Made by a program: the position numbers and the translations under genes. Positions 14,162 through 24,189 of a stretch of 42,065 nucleotides of DNA are shown one piece after another (position 1 is the stretch's first letter; each line of letters starts with the position of its first letter). Under the pieces are notes generated by a model. That model did not search any database, had not been told where the DNA came from, and saw only the letters and a program-made list of their open reading frames with translations. The stretch is from Bacteroidota bacterium. GTDB taxonomy: Bacteria; Bacteroidota; Bacteroidia; B-17B0; Aurantibacillaceae. The stretch lies in contig JACDDR010000005.1 in the NCBI GenBank assembly GCA_013816895.1, positions 1-42,065 of the forward strand, written 5' to 3'.

Positions 14162-16654
14162 ATGAAAACACATTCGGAATTTGACGAACAACATATTATT
14201 CATGAGCTGAAGCACTATTTGCCTGCTCAGGCACCGCTCAAGGATTTTATTCATCATAATACTTTACACGCGTTTCAAAAATTAAAATTTCACGATGCGC
14301 TTCGTAATGCGTCTAAAATGTTTGGGTACAAAGTGTCTCTATCCTTAAGCGAATACCGTAACCTTTACCACTCTAAAAAAATAAGGGAGGAGATACTCGA
14401 TAAGGTAATTACCGGATTCAAAGGATCTTCTTCGGTTCAGGAATGGAAAGAAAAAATGGTTTCGAAAAGCTTTAATACTTCCACTGACCCAAGGATAGGC
14501 GCTTTGCGCGCAAACTGGAAAATAGTATACCGTCTTGATCTGGACCTTTTAGTTCAGCCAATATTATTCCGCATTCTTTGCAGTTATCTAGACCAGGGAA
14601 TTTCAATATGGAATTTTCCGGTTCATGAATTAGGCTTTCTTGCTTCCTTAAAAGAAATGGAACGCAATAGTTTCACGAGTTTTTTTAAAACAAAACGCGC
14701 GAAAAATCTGTTATTAAAGAGCGAATATAAAATCGAAGATCTGCTGAATATTATTGTTGGAGATAAATCGCTTTACGCGCAGTATCTTTTTGATCAGCAA
14801 TTTTCACATCAGGGATGGTCGGGGATGGTATCAGCCATTGAAGATCAGCCGGAAACATTACTCGACAGCAAAAAGATTTCTTTAAAAGAACTTATTTATT
14901 TCGAGCTTCTTCTTGAAATAGATGAACTGGATAATAAGTTTGGTCCTATCTGGGCGCCTTTATCCACCAGAATTGAAAACAAGCCTGATCCGCTTTTTGC
15001 CGACATCCCCGAAACAGAACTCAATGAAGTATTTAAACTCTGGCAGGAAGCCTATGAGTGGAGCTATTATGATGAAGTGCTCGCAGGAATAAAAATGGGT
15101 CACACTCCAAAAACAGAGATTGCTGATAAAAGTTTCCAGGTAACTTTTTGTATCGATGACCGCGAAACTTCACTCCGCGATTACATTGAAAAAAATGATC
15201 CGAAGTGTGAAACGTATGCGACTCCCGGATTTTTTGGAGTAGAATTTTATTTTCAGCCTGAGTTTGGTAAATCTTATACCAAACAATGTCCTGCTCCGGT
15301 TACGCCGAAGTTTTTAATTAAAGAAGTAGGCATTACGGGTTCAAGAAAAAAAGATGTTCACTTTGCCAAACAAACCCATGGTTTATTCCGTGGATGGATC
15401 ATCACCCAGACCCTTGGCTTTTGGTCGGCATTCCGTTTGTTCCTGAATATTTTTAAACCCACCATGACACCCGCAACCGCCTCTTCATTCAGTCATATGG
15501 ATAAACTGTCGCAGTTAACAATTGAACATAAAGATTCGGATGTTAATGAAAACGGATTACAGGTTGGTTACACGGTAAATGAAATGGCCAACAGGGTGGA
15601 AGCACTTTTAAAAAGTATCGGCCTTGTAAAAGATTTTGCGCCTCTCGTTTATTCAATTGGACATGGTTCCAGCAGTGTCAACAATCCGCATTACGCTGCG
15701 TACAACTGTGGAGCCTGCTGTGGCAGACCGGGGTCGGTAAATGCCAGGGTATTTTCGTTTATGGCCAATCATTTACAGGTACGCGAAATATTAAAAACAA
15801 GGGGCGTAACAATACCAGCTAATACACGTTTTGTAGGGGGCTTACATGATACCACGCGCGATGAAATTGTTTTTTATGATGAAAACCTGCTGAGTGCTGA
15901 AAACGCGCAGCAACACGCAAAGAACTCTATTGTATTTAAAAAAGCGCTTGATTTAAATGCAAAAGAACGTTCAAGAAGATTTGTTTCAATTGATTCAAAA
16001 TTAAGGGCAGATAAAATTCATAAAAAAATTCTTACCCGTTCGGTTTCTTTATTTGAACCACGGCCGGAATTAAATCACGCAACCAATACGCTGTGTATCG
16101 TTGGACGGAGAGAAATCACCAAACAATTATTTCTGGACAGACGAGCCTTTACCAATTCGTACGATTACAGGATTGATCCGGAAGGAAAAATTCTTGTAAA
16201 CATTATGAAACCTTTAGGCCCCGTGTGTGGCGGTATTAACCTTGAATATTTTTTCTCGAGGGTTGATAACCAGAAATTAGGCGCCGGCACCAAACTTCCA
16301 CATAACGTTATGGGTTTATTTGGCGTGGCCAACGGTGCTGATGGCGATTTACGCCCCGGACTTCCAAGCCAGATGATCGAAATGCACGACCCCGTTCGTT
16401 TACTTATTATTGTAGAACACTTTCCCGCTATTGTTTTGAATACAATTAAATCCGTTGATGCCATGTACGAATGGTTTATAAACGAGTGGGTAAAACTGGC
16501 TGTCATAAATCCCGAAACCAAAGAATTGCACGTATTTAAAGATGGTGAATTCACTTTATATCAACCTTTAAAAACAAGTATTGAAACAATTTCCGATGTG
16601 ACTTCATTATTGGAAACAAATTCAGATAATCTGCCGGTTTACATTATTAAATAA
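14162..16654 (+). CDS. dabA: DabA, zinc-binding subunit of the DIC accumulation complex (DUF2309/UPF0753)
   Basis: The 830-aa protein is a clear member of the DabA family, which with DabB couples ion or proton flow to one-way hydration of CO2 to bicarbonate in the cytoplasm. The N-terminal motif LPAQAPLKDFIHHNTLHAFQ is characteristic. The putative zinc site is complete: C330 and D332 in FCIDDRE, H501 in SIGHGSS and C516 in YNCGACCG. The H-to-C spacing of 15 equals that recalled for DabA of Halothiobacillus (H524/C539). GFFGVEFYF, GGLHDTTRDE and GPVCGGINLEYFFSRVD are also present. The start ATG follows the porin stop by 18 bp and dabB follows with a 5-bp gap. Confidence 0.95.
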   Translation: MKTHSEFDEQHIIHELKHYLPAQAPLKDFIHHNTLHAFQKLKFHDALRNASKMFGYKVSLSLSEYRNLYHSKKIREEILDKVITGFKGSSSVQEWKEKMVSKSFNTSTDPRIGALRANWKIVYRLDLDLLVQPILFRILCSYLDQGISIWNFPVHELGFLASLKEMERNSFTSFFKTKRAKNLLLKSEYKIEDLLNIIVGDKSLYAQYLFDQQFSHQGWSGMVSAIEDQPETLLDSKKISLKELIYFELLLEIDELDNKFGPIWAPLSTRIENKPDPLFADIPETELNEVFKLWQEAYEWSYYDEVLAGIKMGHTPKTEIADKSFQVTFCIDDRETSLRDYIEKNDPKCETYATPGFFGVEFYFQPEFGKSYTKQCPAPVTPKFLIKEVGITGSRKKDVHFAKQTHGLFRGWIITQTLGFWSAFRLFLNIFKPTMTPATASSFSHMDKLSQLTIEHKDSDVNENGLQVGYTVNEMANRVEALLKSIGLVKDFAPLVYSIGHGSSSVNNPHYAAYNCGACCGRPGSVNARVFSFMANHLQVREILKTRGVTIPANTRFVGGLHDTTRDEIVFYDENLLSAENAQQHAKNSIVFKKALDLNAKERSRRFVSIDSKLRADKIHKKILTRSVSLFEPRPELNHATNTLCIVGRREITKQLFLDRRAFTNSYDYRIDPEGKILVNIMKPLGPVCGGINLEYFFSRVDNQKLGAGTKLPHNVMGLFGVANGADGDLRPGLPSQMIEMHDPVRLLIIVEHFPAIVLNTIKSVDAMYEWFINEWVKLAVINPETKELHVFKDGEFTLYQPLKTSIETISDVTSLLETNSDNLPVYIIK

Positions 16655-16659
16655 TTAAA

Positions 16660-18534
16660 ATGACAACAGAACATTTATTCCATCTTTTTATTTTCGTCCC
16701 CCTGTTCGGTTATATCATAAGCCTGTTCCTTCCCCGTAACAACGAACGTTTTTTGTCTGGCTTTGCGGTGGTAACGGTTGGCGCGCACCTGGTAATATTT
16801 CTGGTTTATCTGGTTTACTGGTTGTTTAACAACCATCCTACTCTTAACTTTAAAGACCTTGTTCTTTTTAAAGCCACCGGCTATGAGTTTTATATCGACT
16901 TTTGTTTCGATAAAATAACAGCCATGTACCTTTTTGTAGGGTCATTGCTTACTTTTCTTGTTACAATTTACAGTCGCGCCTACCTTCATAGAGAACAGGG
17001 ATACAAACGATTCTTCAATACACTTCTCCTTTTTTATTTTGGTTATACCATCACCATTTTTGCAGGAAACCTTGAAACTCTTTTTATGGGCTGGGAAATT
17101 CTTGGTATTTGTTCGTTTCTTTTGATTGCTTTCTATCGCGACCGTTACCTGCCTGTGAAAAATGCGTTGAAAGTTTTTACAATTTACCGAATTGGCGACG
17201 TAGGAATAATTCTGGCCATGTGGCTCAGTCATCATCTATGGCACTCAAACATTACTTTCTTACAATTGAGGAATGATGAACTGGTGCATGTTCAATTGGA
17301 AAATCATAGCCTGGTGGGCGTAGTGATTGCAATGATGATTCTTGTTACTGCCGCCGCGAAATCTGCGCAGCTGCCTTTTTCTTCCTGGCTTCCAAGGGCA
17401 ATGGAAGGGCCTACTCCATCCAGCGCCATCTTTTACGGATCATTATCTGTTCATCTGGGTGTTTTTCTTTTACTGCGCACTTATGAATTGTGGGAACACC
17501 AGGTTTCCGTAAGAATTATTATCGGAGTTTTAGGCCTGTCCACAAGCATTGTTACTACTTTAATCGCTAGGGTTCAGTCCTCGGTAAAAAGTCAGATAGC
17601 GTATTCATCAGCAGCCCAGATCGGATTAATATTTATCGAAGTAGCGCTTGGTCTTGAGAAAATTGCGCTGGTGCACTTTGCAGGCAATGCATTTCTGAGA
17701 ACTTATCAGCTGCTGGTATCACCATCGGTTGTAAGTTATCTGATCCGAGAACAGTTCTACAATTATACTCCGAGAGTTTCTACTTTTGAAGATTCTTTTC
17801 CAAAAAAAATGGAATACTCTATTTATCTTTTAAGCCTGAAAGAATGGAATCTTGACTCCTTTATGTCGCGCTTTGTATGGAACCCCATGAAAGTTACCGG
17901 CCGCAAATTAAATTTTTTAACTCACCGCACCGTGTTCTTTTTCTTTGTTCCGGCATATCTTATAGGCCTTGCCTGCCTTTACACCAAAGCGCATATACCG
18001 GATGAAATACATGAATATTTGCCGGCATTCTTTGCGCTGATTGGACTACTGATGGTATTAAAATCATTCTCAGAACGCAAAGATGTTTTATTGAGCTGGA
18101 CCCTCATTATCATGAATCATTTTTGGGTGGCTCTCGCGGTTTCCTTTAACGAAAATTTTACATTCGGGCAGGTACATCTTTATCTGAGCGGAATAGTAGT
18201 GGCAGGGGTTCTCGGCTATTTTTTACTTAACAAGATAAAAAAAGCCGAAAAAGCGTTCGACCTTAATAATTTTTACGGCCATTCGTATGAACACCCAAGG
18301 GTAGCACTTGCATTCCTGTTATGTTGCCTTGGCTTAACGGGTTTTCCGATAACTCCTACCTTCATCGGAGAAGATGTTATTTTCAGTCACATTCATGAAG
18401 ATCAATATGTACTGGCCTTATTCATTTCGTTAAGCTTTATTATTGACGGTCTTGCACTGGTTCGAATCTACGCACGGGTATTTCTTGGACCACATGCTAA
18501 AACCTATCACGAAGTGGCTTATCGTTCATCTTAA
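16660..18534 (+). CDS. dabB: DabB, NuoL-like cation-coupled membrane subunit
   Basis: The 624-aa membrane protein belongs to the complex-I-subunit-L/Mrp-antiporter superfamily: FYIDFCFDKITAMYLF, FMGWEILGICSFLLIAFY with the key acidic residue, AAKSAQLPFSSWLPRAMEGP with the conserved lysine, and SSAAQIGLIFIEVALG. No other nuo or mrp genes are nearby, and its place 5 bp after dabA identifies it as DabB, which supplies the ion-motive coupling for DabA. The protein has a long C-terminal extension of further membrane helices (from about residue 420). Coupling ion (H+ or Na+) is not readable. Confidence 0.93.
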   Translation: MTTEHLFHLFIFVPLFGYIISLFLPRNNERFLSGFAVVTVGAHLVIFLVYLVYWLFNNHPTLNFKDLVLFKATGYEFYIDFCFDKITAMYLFVGSLLTFLVTIYSRAYLHREQGYKRFFNTLLLFYFGYTITIFAGNLETLFMGWEILGICSFLLIAFYRDRYLPVKNALKVFTIYRIGDVGIILAMWLSHHLWHSNITFLQLRNDELVHVQLENHSLVGVVIAMMILVTAAAKSAQLPFSSWLPRAMEGPTPSSAIFYGSLSVHLGVFLLLRTYELWEHQVSVRIIIGVLGLSTSIVTTLIARVQSSVKSQIAYSSAAQIGLIFIEVALGLEKIALVHFAGNAFLRTYQLLVSPSVVSYLIREQFYNYTPRVSTFEDSFPKKMEYSIYLLSLKEWNLDSFMSRFVWNPMKVTGRKLNFLTHRTVFFFFVPAYLIGLACLYTKAHIPDEIHEYLPAFFALIGLLMVLKSFSERKDVLLSWTLIIMNHFWVALAVSFNENFTFGQVHLYLSGIVVAGVLGYFLLNKIKKAEKAFDLNNFYGHSYEHPRVALAFLLCCLGLTGFPITPTFIGEDVIFSHIHEDQYVLALFISLSFIIDGLALVRIYARVFLGPHAKTYHEVAYRSS

Positions 18535-18724
18535 AATTAAAAATGAAATACATATCCCCTGTTTTAAATATTTTGAGATTGTCTTTTTACAATTCAGGAA
18601 TGAGTGCTTCTGGAAAAAACAGATCTTTCGTGTTTTTTTACTTTTTAATTGCGTATAATAATTATATCGGTGATTCTCTTTTTCAACATTTTTATGTAAT
18701 AGGCTTAATCAGCAACATTGGCTA

Positions 18725-20011
18725 ATGATTATGAGATTTTTTCTAGTAATACTATATTGTTTTTATTTTTGCGCGATCCGTTCGCAGTCTGCCTCAGACA
18801 GTCTCGCCATTACAATTGACGAACTGGAAAAGGGGTTTCTTTCCAAAAATTTTTCGTTACTAATGTATCAATACGAAATTGAAGCCGTCAAAGCACTTGA
18901 AATTCAGGCCAGGGTGTTCGACAATCCAAGCATTTATATCGAACAAAGCATTTATAATCCACAAAGCAAGCGCTATTTTCCGGCAAAAACCGTTTATGGT
19001 GATGGAACGCTGGGTCAGAATCAAATAAATCTTAGTCAGGTTTTTTCCATCGCGGGCAAACGCAACAAACGCCTAAAGGTAGCCAAAATTAATACACAGC
19101 TTGCACAATACCAGCTTTATGATTTGTTACGCACCCTCCGCTATCAGCTGCGTACCAGCTTTTATAATTTATATTATAATTTAAAAACATATCAGGTTTA
19201 TTCAGACCAGATCTCTGCCATTGAGAAAAACATTAACGCATATAAGGAACAAGTTGATAAAGGAAATATTTCGTTAAGTGAATATCTTCGCCTGTCCGCT
19301 TTTCTTAATTTACTTAAAGGCGAACGGAGAGAATCAACGTTTGCCATAAACGAGGCTAATAATAATCTTCACGTTTTAATGGGCGACACCTCGCTGAAAT
19401 TTTATAAACCTTTGTTTTTTCAAAAGGAAATTATTATCGATGAAAAAGTGCTTGATTTAAAAAGCATGTTGGATAGTTCGGTTACTTCACGCTCGGATGT
19501 GAAAATTCAGGAATATCTTACCAGGCAGGAACGCGCCAATTTAGAATACCAGAAAGCATTGGGAGTTCCTGATCTGAGTGTAGCCGGAACCTATGACAGG
19601 AACGGCAGTTATATTCAAAATTATTATGGGATCGGCTTAGGCTTACAGGTACCGATATTTAACCGAAACCAGGGCAACATACGTGCAGCGAAGGCAAGAA
19701 TCAAAGAAGGCGAATTGAATCAGCAATTTTATAAAGTTGTAGTTCAACAGGATGTTATTTCCGCCTACAAAATTTTAATTGAAACCAATAATGTGTACCT
19801 GTCTACCGATAAAACCTTACAGAAAAAATTTAATGATCTTTTAAAAGGGCTTACCGACAACTATACAAAACGAAACATTAGTATAGTAGAGTTTATTGAC
19901 TATTATGAATCTTTCAAGAATAATATCATCCAGCTCAATAAGCTGGAAAACGAATTATATAACGCGACAGAAAATTTAAATTATGAAGTTGGAAAAACAA
20001 TTATTAAGTAA
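18725..20011 (+). CDS. TolC/CzcC-family outer-membrane efflux protein
   Basis: The 428-aa protein has a signal peptide (FFLVILYCFYFCAIRSQ) and two copies of the helical-barrel pattern of outer-membrane efflux channels, for example FSIAGKRNKRLKVAKINTQL in the first half and VPIFNRNQGNIRAAKARIKE in the second. It is the outer-membrane exit duct of the tripartite pump encoded by the next two genes. Its 3' end overlaps the adaptor gene by 29 bp, showing one operon. The 190 bp before it, after dabB, have no clear promoter or terminator, so coupling to dabAB transcription is possible. Confidence 0.9.
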   Translation: MIMRFFLVILYCFYFCAIRSQSASDSLAITIDELEKGFLSKNFSLLMYQYEIEAVKALEIQARVFDNPSIYIEQSIYNPQSKRYFPAKTVYGDGTLGQNQINLSQVFSIAGKRNKRLKVAKINTQLAQYQLYDLLRTLRYQLRTSFYNLYYNLKTYQVYSDQISAIEKNINAYKEQVDKGNISLSEYLRLSAFLNLLKGERRESTFAINEANNNLHVLMGDTSLKFYKPLFFQKEIIIDEKVLDLKSMLDSSVTSRSDVKIQEYLTRQERANLEYQKALGVPDLSVAGTYDRNGSYIQNYYGIGLGLQVPIFNRNQGNIRAAKARIKEGELNQQFYKVVVQQDVISAYKILIETNNVYLSTDKTLQKKFNDLLKGLTDNYTKRNISIVEFIDYYESFKNNIIQLNKLENELYNATENLNYEVGKTIIK

Positions 20012-21083
20012 ATTATTGCTATTCGTTACGCTGTGTTGTGGCTTCTTATCATGTAAACACGCCGAGACTGAAAAAGAAAAACCCGAAGCATTTGAACTCA
20101 GCGACTCCATGGCGCGCAAAATACAATTGGCAGTTGTTAAAACCGAACAGGTAGAGAATGAATTAAAATTAACAGCGAAAATTGAAGCCAATCAGGACCG
20201 GCTGGTGGATGTGTATGCCCTGGTTAGTGGCCGCGTTAGTGGATTAAAAGCCAACCTTGGTGATTATGTTACCAAAGGTCAAACCTTGGCTTATATTTTA
20301 AGCGGCGATGTGGCTTCGGCGGAACGGGATTTACTCGCTGCAGAAAGTAATCTTAATAATGCTTCAAGGAGATATAACGCTGCCAGTGACATGTATAAAA
20401 GCGGGCTTGTGTCGGAAAAAGATCTTGTGCAAAGTAAATCTGAAATGAACCTCGCGGAAGCTGAGTTGGCGAAAGCGAAGGAATTACAACAGTTGTATGG
20501 TAACCGCTCTAAGGGGTTTTACGAACTAAAAGCTCCCATCGCCGGATTCATTATAAAGAAAAATATTACAGACAATGAGGATGTAAAAAATGATAACTCA
20601 AGCGCCTTGTTTTCAATAGCAGATCTTTCGGAGGTTTGGGTAATGGCAAATGTTTATGAAAGCGACATCAAGAAGATTAAAGAAGGTTACGAAGCCGATA
20701 TAACTACAATTACTTACCCCGACAGTGTTATCCATGGCAAAGTTGATAAACTCTTCAGCGTTCTTGATCCTGAAAGTAAGATCATGAAAGCGAGAATAAC
20801 CCTGAAAAATAATACTGCCGTACTCAAACCGGAAATGTTCGCAAAGGTTATATTGAAATACACGGAATCTGAGCGTCGATTAGAAATTCCTTCGGCCGCT
20901 GTTATCTTCGACAACAGCCGGACGTATGTTATGGTATACAAGGACAGTAAACATATTGAAACCCGCCTCATAGAAATATACCAGGCCACAACAAATAAAA
21001 CTTATGTTGCTTCCGGGTTAAAGGAAGGCGAAAAAATAATTTCGAAATACCAACTACTGGTATACGACGCAATCAACGACTAA
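19983..21083 (+). CDS. CzcB/CusB-type RND periplasmic adaptor lipoprotein
   Basis: The 366-aa protein starts with a lipoprotein signal (LLLFVTLCCGFLSC). The membrane-fusion layout follows: a lipoyl half (VSGRVSGLKANLGDYVTKGQ), a coiled-coil hairpin (AERDLLAAESNLNNASRRYN to EAELAKAKELQ), the second lipoyl half (ELKAPIAGFIIKKNITDNED), then a beta-barrel (VWVMANVYESDIKKIKEG) and membrane-proximal domain. It bridges the RND pump and outer-membrane duct. No His-rich extension for metal capture is seen. The start ATG lies inside the preceding gene; the pump gene follows after 11 bp. Confidence 0.92.
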   Translation: MKLEKQLLSKLLLFVTLCCGFLSCKHAETEKEKPEAFELSDSMARKIQLAVVKTEQVENELKLTAKIEANQDRLVDVYALVSGRVSGLKANLGDYVTKGQTLAYILSGDVASAERDLLAAESNLNNASRRYNAASDMYKSGLVSEKDLVQSKSEMNLAEAELAKAKELQQLYGNRSKGFYELKAPIAGFIIKKNITDNEDVKNDNSSALFSIADLSEVWVMANVYESDIKKIKEGYEADITTITYPDSVIHGKVDKLFSVLDPESKIMKARITLKNNTAVLKPEMFAKVILKYTESERRLEIPSAAVIFDNSRTYVMVYKDSKHIETRLIEIYQATTNKTYVASGLKEGEKIISKYQLLVYDAIND

Positions 21084-21094
21084 CTTATTTTTCA

Positions 21095-24000
21095 ATGAAT
21101 AATTTTATTAAAAAGATAGTCGCATTCTCCTTAAAGAACAGATTCTTTGTTTTTTTTATTACCGGGATTTTAATTATCGCCGGAGTGGTAAGTTATGTAA
21201 ATACGCCAATTGAAGCATTTCCGGATGTTACAAATACTCAGATCATTATTGTAACGGAGTGGAACGGCAGGAGCGCCGAGGAGGTTGAGCGCTTTGTTAC
21301 CAGTCCTATCGAGATTGCGATGAATCCCGTGCAGAAGAAAACGTCTGTTCGATCCATAACGATGTTTGGTTTATCGGTGATTAAAATTATTTTTGATGAT
21401 GAAGTGGACGACGCTTTTGCAAGACAGCAGGTAAATAATCAGCTGCGCGGAGTTACGCTTCCGGATGGAGTTGAAACAGACGTTCAGCCGCCGTATGGTC
21501 CTACGGGGGAAATATTCAGATACACGCTGGAAAGTAAAAACCGTAATTCGCGCGACCTCTTAACGATTCAAAATTGGGTGATTGACCGTAATTTACGCAG
21601 CGTTCCGGGAATTGCGGATATAGTGGCATTCGGAGGCAGGGAAAAAATTTATGAAGTAAGTGTTTATCCAAATCTTTTAAGCCGTTACAATATAACGCCT
21701 CTTGAAGTTTACGACGCCATTAGTAAAAGTAACGTTAATGTTGGCGGGGATGTTATTGAAAAAAACGGGCAGGCTTTTGTAGTACGCGGCATCGGCCTTT
21801 TAAGCAGTATCCAGGATATTGAAAATGTTATTATTGACGAACGAAACGACATGCCCATTTATATTAAGAATGTTGCAAAAGTTGCTGAATCAAATGTTCC
21901 CCGGGTTGGTCAGGCAGGTTTAAACGACAATGATGATATCGTTGAAGGTATAGTTGTAATGCGCAAGGGCGAGAATCCAGCGGATGTGCTCGCAAAACTG
22001 AAAGCCAAGGTAGAAGAATTAAACACCACCGTCCTGCCTCAAGATGTAAAAATGGTAACCTTCTATGATCGCGACAAACTCATTAATTTTTGTACCGATA
22101 CAGTTATACATAATTTACTTGAAGGAATTCTTCTTGTAACTATAATTGTTTTTATTTTTATGGCAGACTGGCGAACAACCTTGATTGTTTCCATTATAAT
22201 CCCTCTGGCATTATTATTCGCGTTTATTTGCCTTCGGTTAAAAGGTATGACCGCTAACCTTTTAAGCATGGGGGCCGTGGACTTTGGGATCATTATCGAC
22301 GGGGCCGTAGTTATGGTTGAAGGCGTGTTTGTGGCCCTGGATCACATGGCCCACAAAAACGGGATGCAAAAATTTAATAAACTGGCCAAGCTCGGACTCA
22401 TCAAAAAAACGGGTTCCAATCTCGCCATCGCTATCTTCTTTTCCAAATTAATTATCATTACCGCGCTTATTCCTATTTTTTCTTTTCAGAAAGTAGAAGG
22501 GAAAATGTTTTCCCCTCTAGCTTATACCCTGGGCTTTGCCTTGCTCGGAGCTTTATTCTTTACTTTAACGCTTGTTCCGGTTCTGTGTTCATTTCTGCTT
22601 AATAAAAATGTAAAAGAAAAAAACAATTTTATAGTTGCTTTTTTTGACCGTATAATCAGCCGTGCTTTTGACAAAACCTACGCCAGAAAAAAAACAAGTC
22701 TTTTAATAGCCGGGATTCTTCTTGTGGTCACGTTATTCTCAGCCAGATTTCTTGGAACCGAATTTCTTCCGCAGCTCAATGAAGGTGCGCTCTGGGTAGA
22801 AGCTAAATTCCCCATGAGCCAATCGCTAAATGAAACCGTGAGAATGGTAAAAGACCTTCGCAGAAAGCTGAATGAATTTCAGGAAGTAAATGGTATTTTG
22901 TCGCAAACCGGTCGCAGCAACGACGGAACAGATCCTTCTGGTTTTTATTACGTGCAAATGCAGGTCAATCTTAAACAGAAAAAGGAATGGAGTAAAAAAA
23001 GAAACAACGATGAGCTTATTGAAGAAATGGATAAAAAATTAAAGGCAACATTCCAGGGTGTTAATTTTAATTACTCCCAGCCTATTATCGATAACGTTGC
23101 AGAAGCGGTTGCCGGCATAAATGCCAGCAATGCGGTAAAAATTTACGGCCCAGATCTTGTTAAACTTAATAATTTAAGTAACCAGGTTATCGACAGGATA
23201 AAAAACGTAGACGGAATAAAAGATATTGGTATTCTCAGAAACATTGGCCAACCCGAACTCAGCCTTATACTGGAAGAAGAAAAAATGGCCTTTTATGGGG
23301 TAACGATGGCAGACGCGCAAACCGTTATTGAGATCGCGATCGGAGGAAAATCAGTTACCAAAATGTATGAGGGTGAAAAAAAGTTTGATATCAGAATCAG
23401 ATATAACGAAGACTATCGTAAAACCGAAGAAGACCTTCTGAATTTGAAAGTCCCTACCATTAAAGGAAATAAAATTCCTCTTAAAGAAATAGCCAGGCTC
23501 GTAAAAACTACTGGCCCCGCGTTTATCTATCGCGATAACACAAAGCGTTTTATTGGCGTTAAATTCAGCGTACGTGAACGCGATCTTGGAAGCACAATTG
23601 CCGATGCGCAGGATAGAGTCAAATCGTTGAAACTTCCAAAAGGTTACTCTATAACATGGACGGGCGAATTTGAGAACCAGGTAAGAGCTTCCAAACGTCT
23701 TGGACAGGTAGTCCCTATTAGTCTGGTTGCCATTTTTATTATACTTTTTATTTTATTTGGAAACGCTAAAGATGCCGGCCTGGTTTTGTCCAACGTGCCA
23801 TTTGCCTTAATTGGAGGGATACTCGCACTGCATATTACCGGAGTGAATTTTGGGATTTCAGCCGGAGTAGGATTTATCGCTTTGTTTGGTATCTGCATTC
23901 AAAATGGAGTAATTCTGATCTCTGTCTTCAACCAGAATCTCGTAGATAGAATTCCGCTTAATCAGGCCATAAGAGAAGGAGTTAAATCCCGGATAAGACC

Positions 24001-24187
24001 TGTGGTTATGACCGCTCTGATGGCCGCCATTGGTCTTTTACCCGCCGCAGTAAGCAGCGGCATAGGCAGCGAAACACAAAAGCCTCTTGCTATTGTAGTT
24101 ATCGGAGGGCTGATCAGTGCTACCATTTTAACCCTGTTGGTCTTCCCATTAATATATTATGCGGCGCGACGTAAAAAATTTGATTAG
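21095..24187 (+). CDS. czcA: CzcA-type heavy-metal RND efflux pump
   Basis: The 1030-aa protein has the full HME-RND architecture: TM1 and IEAFPDVTNTQI at the N-terminus, two large periplasmic loops and twelve TMs. In TM4 the motif DFGIIIDGAVVMVEG keeps the acidic residues D396, D402 and E409, equivalent to the proton/cation relay of CzcA. That DFGxxxDGAxxxVE form is the signature of the Zn/Co/Cd group rather than the Cu/Ag group; Gly replaces the usual Asn after the Glu. It exports divalent metal from the periplasm with the two preceding proteins. It lies between dabB and a second SulP/carbonic anhydrase pair, all of which surround zinc enzymes. Confidence 0.94.
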   Translation: MNNFIKKIVAFSLKNRFFVFFITGILIIAGVVSYVNTPIEAFPDVTNTQIIIVTEWNGRSAEEVERFVTSPIEIAMNPVQKKTSVRSITMFGLSVIKIIFDDEVDDAFARQQVNNQLRGVTLPDGVETDVQPPYGPTGEIFRYTLESKNRNSRDLLTIQNWVIDRNLRSVPGIADIVAFGGREKIYEVSVYPNLLSRYNITPLEVYDAISKSNVNVGGDVIEKNGQAFVVRGIGLLSSIQDIENVIIDERNDMPIYIKNVAKVAESNVPRVGQAGLNDNDDIVEGIVVMRKGENPADVLAKLKAKVEELNTTVLPQDVKMVTFYDRDKLINFCTDTVIHNLLEGILLVTIIVFIFMADWRTTLIVSIIIPLALLFAFICLRLKGMTANLLSMGAVDFGIIIDGAVVMVEGVFVALDHMAHKNGMQKFNKLAKLGLIKKTGSNLAIAIFFSKLIIITALIPIFSFQKVEGKMFSPLAYTLGFALLGALFFTLTLVPVLCSFLLNKNVKEKNNFIVAFFDRIISRAFDKTYARKKTSLLIAGILLVVTLFSARFLGTEFLPQLNEGALWVEAKFPMSQSLNETVRMVKDLRRKLNEFQEVNGILSQTGRSNDGTDPSGFYYVQMQVNLKQKKEWSKKRNNDELIEEMDKKLKATFQGVNFNYSQPIIDNVAEAVAGINASNAVKIYGPDLVKLNNLSNQVIDRIKNVDGIKDIGILRNIGQPELSLILEEEKMAFYGVTMADAQTVIEIAIGGKSVTKMYEGEKKFDIRIRYNEDYRKTEEDLLNLKVPTIKGNKIPLKEIARLVKTTGPAFIYRDNTKRFIGVKFSVRERDLGSTIADAQDRVKSLKLPKGYSITWTGEFENQVRASKRLGQVVPISLVAIFIILFILFGNAKDAGLVLSNVPFALIGGILALHITGVNFGISAGVGFIALFGICIQNGVILISVFNQNLVDRIPLNQAIREGVKSRIRPVVMTALMAAIGLLPAAVSSGIGSETQKPLAIVVIGGLISATILTLLVFPLIYYAARRKKFD

Positions 24188-24189
24188 CT

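Noticed and set aside
16165..16554. 129-codon minus-strand frame inside dabA
   Set aside because: Antisense to conserved DabA sequence and without family features.
16660..18534. Complex I subunit L as the annotation of dabB
   Set aside because: No other nuo genes are nearby and dabA lies 5 bp upstream, so DabB is the better call.
18543..18725. 60-codon plus-strand frame between dabB and the TolC-like gene
   Set aside because: It has no signal peptide, domain or promoter box, and its Tyr/Phe/Asn/Ser-rich composition looks like translated AT-rich spacer. It may be real but I cannot support it.
21095..24187. Drug-type (AcrB-like) RND pump
   Set aside because: TM4 has the heavy-metal DFGxxxDGAxxxVE signature and the N-terminus is of the CzcA type.
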